From the NCBI GenBank assembly GCA_002427505.1, contig DIRJ01000036.1, forward strand, positions 1 to 23,473: a DNA stretch of 23,473 nucleotides. Reading direction: 5' to 3'. The notes beneath the pieces were generated by a model. The model worked only from the letters and a program-made list of their open reading frames with translations. It was not told the origin of the DNA and made no database searches. Position numbers and translations under genes: made by a program. The DNA comes from Mageeibacillus sp. UBA5439. GTDB taxonomy: Bacteria > Bacillota > Clostridia > Saccharofermentanales > DTU023. The stretch's first letter is position 1. Each line of letters begins with the position of its first letter. Below are positions 21,217 through 23,473 of the stretch, piece by piece.

Positions 21217-22545
21217 ATGATAGTAACGAAATTTGGCGGCAGTTCCTGCGCAAACAGCTTGCAGTTCAAAAAGGTAAAGAATATCGTCGAGTCTGACTCC
21301 CAACGCAAAGTCGTAGTTGTCTCGGCGCCGGGAAAGCATCAGGGAGATAATTTTAAAATCACTGATACTTTGCACCTTTGCTATCAGCTTTCCAAGGAAC
21401 AGCTGGATATCGGTGAGATTTTCAACAAAATTGCTGACCGCTACCGGGCCATCCTCACTGATTTGAAACTGAAGCTCCCACTGGAGGAGGAACTCGATCT
21501 TATCAGAAATAAGCTGATTGCCGGTAGCAGTGAAGACTATGTGATCAGCCGCGGTGAATACCTGAATGCCCGCTTAATGGCAGAGTTTCTGGGCTATGAA
21601 TTTGTTGATGCTACAGAACTTGTGGTTTTTAATGCTGAGAGGAAATACGAGCAGGCCGCGACTTATGAGCGGCTGCAGCAATTTGCGGAACATGGACTGG
21701 AAACTGCCAGGGGAATTGTCGTGCCCGGCTTTTATGGGGCGACTCCAGCTGGAGAAATTGTCACCTTTCCCCGTGGAGGCTCGGATATCACCGGGTCTAT
21801 TTTAGCAGCAGGCTTGCAGGCGGACCTGTATGAGAACTGGACCGATGTTGCCGGATTTTTAGTAGCGGATCCCAAGATTGTCGACAATCCCCAAAGGATC
21901 AAGTCGCTCAGTTATGTTGAATTGAGAGAACTCAGTTATTCGGATTCACAGATTATCCAGGCGGATGCAATTGCAGCCGCGCGGGAAGCGGAGATTCCGC
22001 TGTTGATAAAAAATACCAATGATCCGGACAATCCCGGAACGATGATTCACTCGAAAAAGCCTGCTAATGGCCAATTGGTAACCGGCATTGCCGGCCAGCA
22101 GAATTTTACCGTTATTCATCTAAATAAATATGGCAGGAATGCGGATTACGGTTTTATCAGAAAAGTCTGCACTATACTGGAAGCACACAAAATTACGATT
22201 CACCATATGCCGACTTCGCTGGACACTATGTCTATTATCTTTCATATTGATAACAAAAAAGAGCTGAAGCAGATTATCGAGCAGATTGATCTTTACTGCC
22301 GGCCTGATCAAAGCAGTTATGAACAGAATATGGCCCTGATTACAGTAGTTGGCGAGAGCATGGCTTATCAGCTCGGCATCGCCGGTAAGGTTTTCACAGC
22401 TTTAGGCAGCAAGGGTGTAAATATCCGCATGATTACCCAGGGAGCCAGTGAGTATAACATAATTGTAGGGATTGAGAGTCATCAGTATGATCTGGCGATT
22501 AAAACTCTCTATGACTATTTTTTTGGAGAGGATGAGGGAAAATGA
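21217..22545 (+). CDS. lysC: Aspartate kinase with two ACT domains
   Basis: These 442 residues catalyse ATP-dependent phosphorylation of aspartate, the first step to lysine, threonine, methionine and isoleucine. The kinase domain (about 1-290) starts TKFGGSSCANS and has SRGEYLNARLMAEFLG, FPRGGSDITGSILAAGLQAD and WTDVAGFLVADP. Two ACT regulatory segments follow: about 297-365 (FTVIHLNKYG...) and about 370-442 (ALITVVGESMAYQLG then GVNIRMITQGASEYNIIVGI). The C-terminal arrangement fits an allosterically inhibited enzyme, probably by lysine or threonine. The gene overlaps homoserine dehydrogenase by four bases and follows azlCD, so it is read as part of a threonine/methionine-branch operon. AAAGGAG lies 8 bases before ATG. 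Confidence 0.93.
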   Translation: MIVTKFGGSSCANSLQFKKVKNIVESDSQRKVVVVSAPGKHQGDNFKITDTLHLCYQLSKEQLDIGEIFNKIADRYRAILTDLKLKLPLEEELDLIRNKLIAGSSEDYVISRGEYLNARLMAEFLGYEFVDATELVVFNAERKYEQAATYERLQQFAEHGLETARGIVVPGFYGATPAGEIVTFPRGGSDITGSILAAGLQADLYENWTDVAGFLVADPKIVDNPQRIKSLSYVELRELSYSDSQIIQADAIAAAREAEIPLLIKNTNDPDNPGTMIHSKKPANGQLVTGIAGQQNFTVIHLNKYGRNADYGFIRKVCTILEAHKITIHHMPTSLDTMSIIFHIDNKKELKQIIEQIDLYCRPDQSSYEQNMALITVVGESMAYQLGIAGKVFTALGSKGVNIRMITQGASEYNIIVGIESHQYDLAIKTLYDYFFGEDEGK

Positions 22546-23473
22546 ATATCGCTATTTTAGGTTTTGGCACGGTAGGTCAGGGTATCTACCAGCTTCTTGA
22601 AGCTCGCAGAGCTGCTTTGGAGGCAGAGTGCGGCCAGGAGCTGCGGGTGAAGAGCATTCTTGTACGAGATCTTCAAAAAAAGCGGGGAAGTTTTCCAGCT
22701 GCACAGCTGCCTCTGACGGATTCTTTTGATGAGATTTTGGCTGACGATTCTATTGAGATTGTATTTGAGGTCATGAGTGACGGGCCCAAAGGCATCGATT
22801 ATATCAGACAGCTGCTGGCCCGGAGAAAACATGTGATCAGCGCGAATAAGGCTGCTATCGCAGGAGCTTTTTTTGAGCTTCAGAATTCGGCCCGGGCTGC
22901 CGGCGTTCACTTTCGCTTCGAAGCCGCGGCAGCCGGGGGCATTCCCCTGATAGCCCCTCTGGGTAAAATCAGGCAATTGAATGCGATATCGTATCTGGGT
23001 GGAATAATTAACAGCTCCACCAACTATATTCTCTCTGAACTGAGTCTGGGAAAATCGCAGGAGGAAGTCTTCGCAGAAGCTTTGACTCTGGGGGTGCTGG
23101 AAGAGGATCCGACTAACGATGTGGAGGGCTATGATGCGAGAAGAAAAATTGCGATTTTGGCCTCAATGATTCTGGCACAGGAAATCCAGGAAAGGGATAT
23201 ACCGACAAGCGGCATCAGTGAACTGTCAGAGGAAGATTTTGCCTGGGCCGGATCAGAAAGGCGCCGGTTAAAACTGATTGCAGCCCTCAAACAAGATGAT
23301 TGCTCGTATAGCTTGTCTGTTTTGCCGACTGCTCTGGCAGAGACCAATCCTCTGGCCGCTGTGGGGGGGATCATGAATCAGGTGCGGCTGGAAGGTGATA
23401 CTATAGGATCACTGGTCTTTTCCGGAACCGGGGGAGGCATGCTTTCGACTGCACATGGGCTGTGGGCTGATTT
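22542..23473 (+). CDS. hom: Homoserine dehydrogenase (3' truncated by window)
   Basis: The frame starts at ATG 22542 (ATGA overlap with lysC) and stays open to the window edge, giving 310 residues. It reduces aspartate semialdehyde to homoserine. Visible motifs are the nucleotide-binding GFGTVGQG (about 7-14), SANKAAIAG with the conserved NKA, FEAAAAGGIPLI, NSSTNYIL, and EEDPTNDVEGYDARRK, whose acidic and lysine residues belong to the substrate site. After it comes SGTGGGMLSTAHGLWADF in place of the common GxGAGGxPTA element. The loss of the Pro-Thr and the SST in place of the usual GTT in NGTTNYIL are small departures from most homologues. The stop and any ACT domain lie beyond the window. 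Confidence 0.9.
   Translation, partial: MNIAILGFGTVGQGIYQLLEARRAALEAECGQELRVKSILVRDLQKKRGSFPAAQLPLTDSFDEILADDSIEIVFEVMSDGPKGIDYIRQLLARRKHVISANKAAIAGAFFELQNSARAAGVHFRFEAAAAGGIPLIAPLGKIRQLNAISYLGGIINSSTNYILSELSLGKSQEEVFAEALTLGVLEEDPTNDVEGYDARRKIAILASMILAQEIQERDIPTSGISELSEEDFAWAGSERRRLKLIAALKQDDCSYSLSVLPTALAETNPLAAVGGIMNQVRLEGDTIGSLVFSGTGGGMLSTAHGLWAD

Overview
The window looks like chromosome from a Gram-positive, probably anaerobic member of the Firmicutes, most likely class Clostridia. This is inferred from strong AGGAGG-type ribosome sites, TTG starts, a lipobox lipoprotein, an RsbU/RsbV/RsbW-type partner-switching set, AzlCD, an FmdE-family protein and a stand-alone LOR/SDH (TIGR00300) protein. 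The genus cannot be fixed. Most genes have mixed base composition (about half G+C in hand-counted lines). The stretch from about 8.7 to 10.3 kb is clearly more AT-rich.

Layout. (1) 1-2773, + strand: the end of a metal-complex (siderophore/heme/cobalamin-type) ABC importer, with partial binding protein, permease and ATPase, followed by an FmdE-family metalloprotein. The permease reading frame is broken near its start at an A7 run that matches a classical -1 slippery heptamer. It also ends on a G9 run where loss of one G would fuse it to the ATPase. (2) 3089-5711: two back-to-back mgtE-type Mg2+ channel genes of equal length, the first with an altered pore-region motif. (3) 5764-6958: cutC, and a convergent small DsrE-like protein. 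(4) 7140-8657: a glutamate-synthase-like FMN protein with an N-terminal four-cysteine motif. (5) 8712-10265: a lipoprotein divergent from a MerR regulator, with a MerR-type 19-bp-spacer promoter and dyad between them. (6) 10372-12267: a long, atypical glutamine synthetase. (7) 15644-12314, - strand: membrane PP2C phosphatase, STAS antagonist, HATPase kinase and a Sfp-type phosphopantetheinyl transferase. (8) 18553-15828, - strand: a cation/proton antiporter with two RCK_C domains, then a nitrilase, with a good sigma-A promoter in front. (9) 18822-23473, + strand: a LOR/SDH-family (probable ornithine cyclodeaminase) protein, a REP-like hairpin, AzlCD, aspartate kinase and the start of homoserine dehydrogenase, which runs off the window.

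How it fits together: the window is largely metal/ion handling (ABC importer, FmdE, MgtE pair, CutC, antiporter) mixed with nitrogen and amino-acid metabolism (GltB-like protein, glutamine synthetase, nitrilase, ornithine cyclodeaminase, AzlCD, aspartate kinase, homoserine dehydrogenase). No complete mobile element, CRISPR array, tRNA or rRNA was seen. The observations most worth a second look are the two homopolymer sites in the ABC permease, the paired MgtE genes, the cysteine-tagged GltB-like protein, the MerR operator-promoter, the atypical glutamine synthetase, and the amino-acid export/aspartate-pathway operon.
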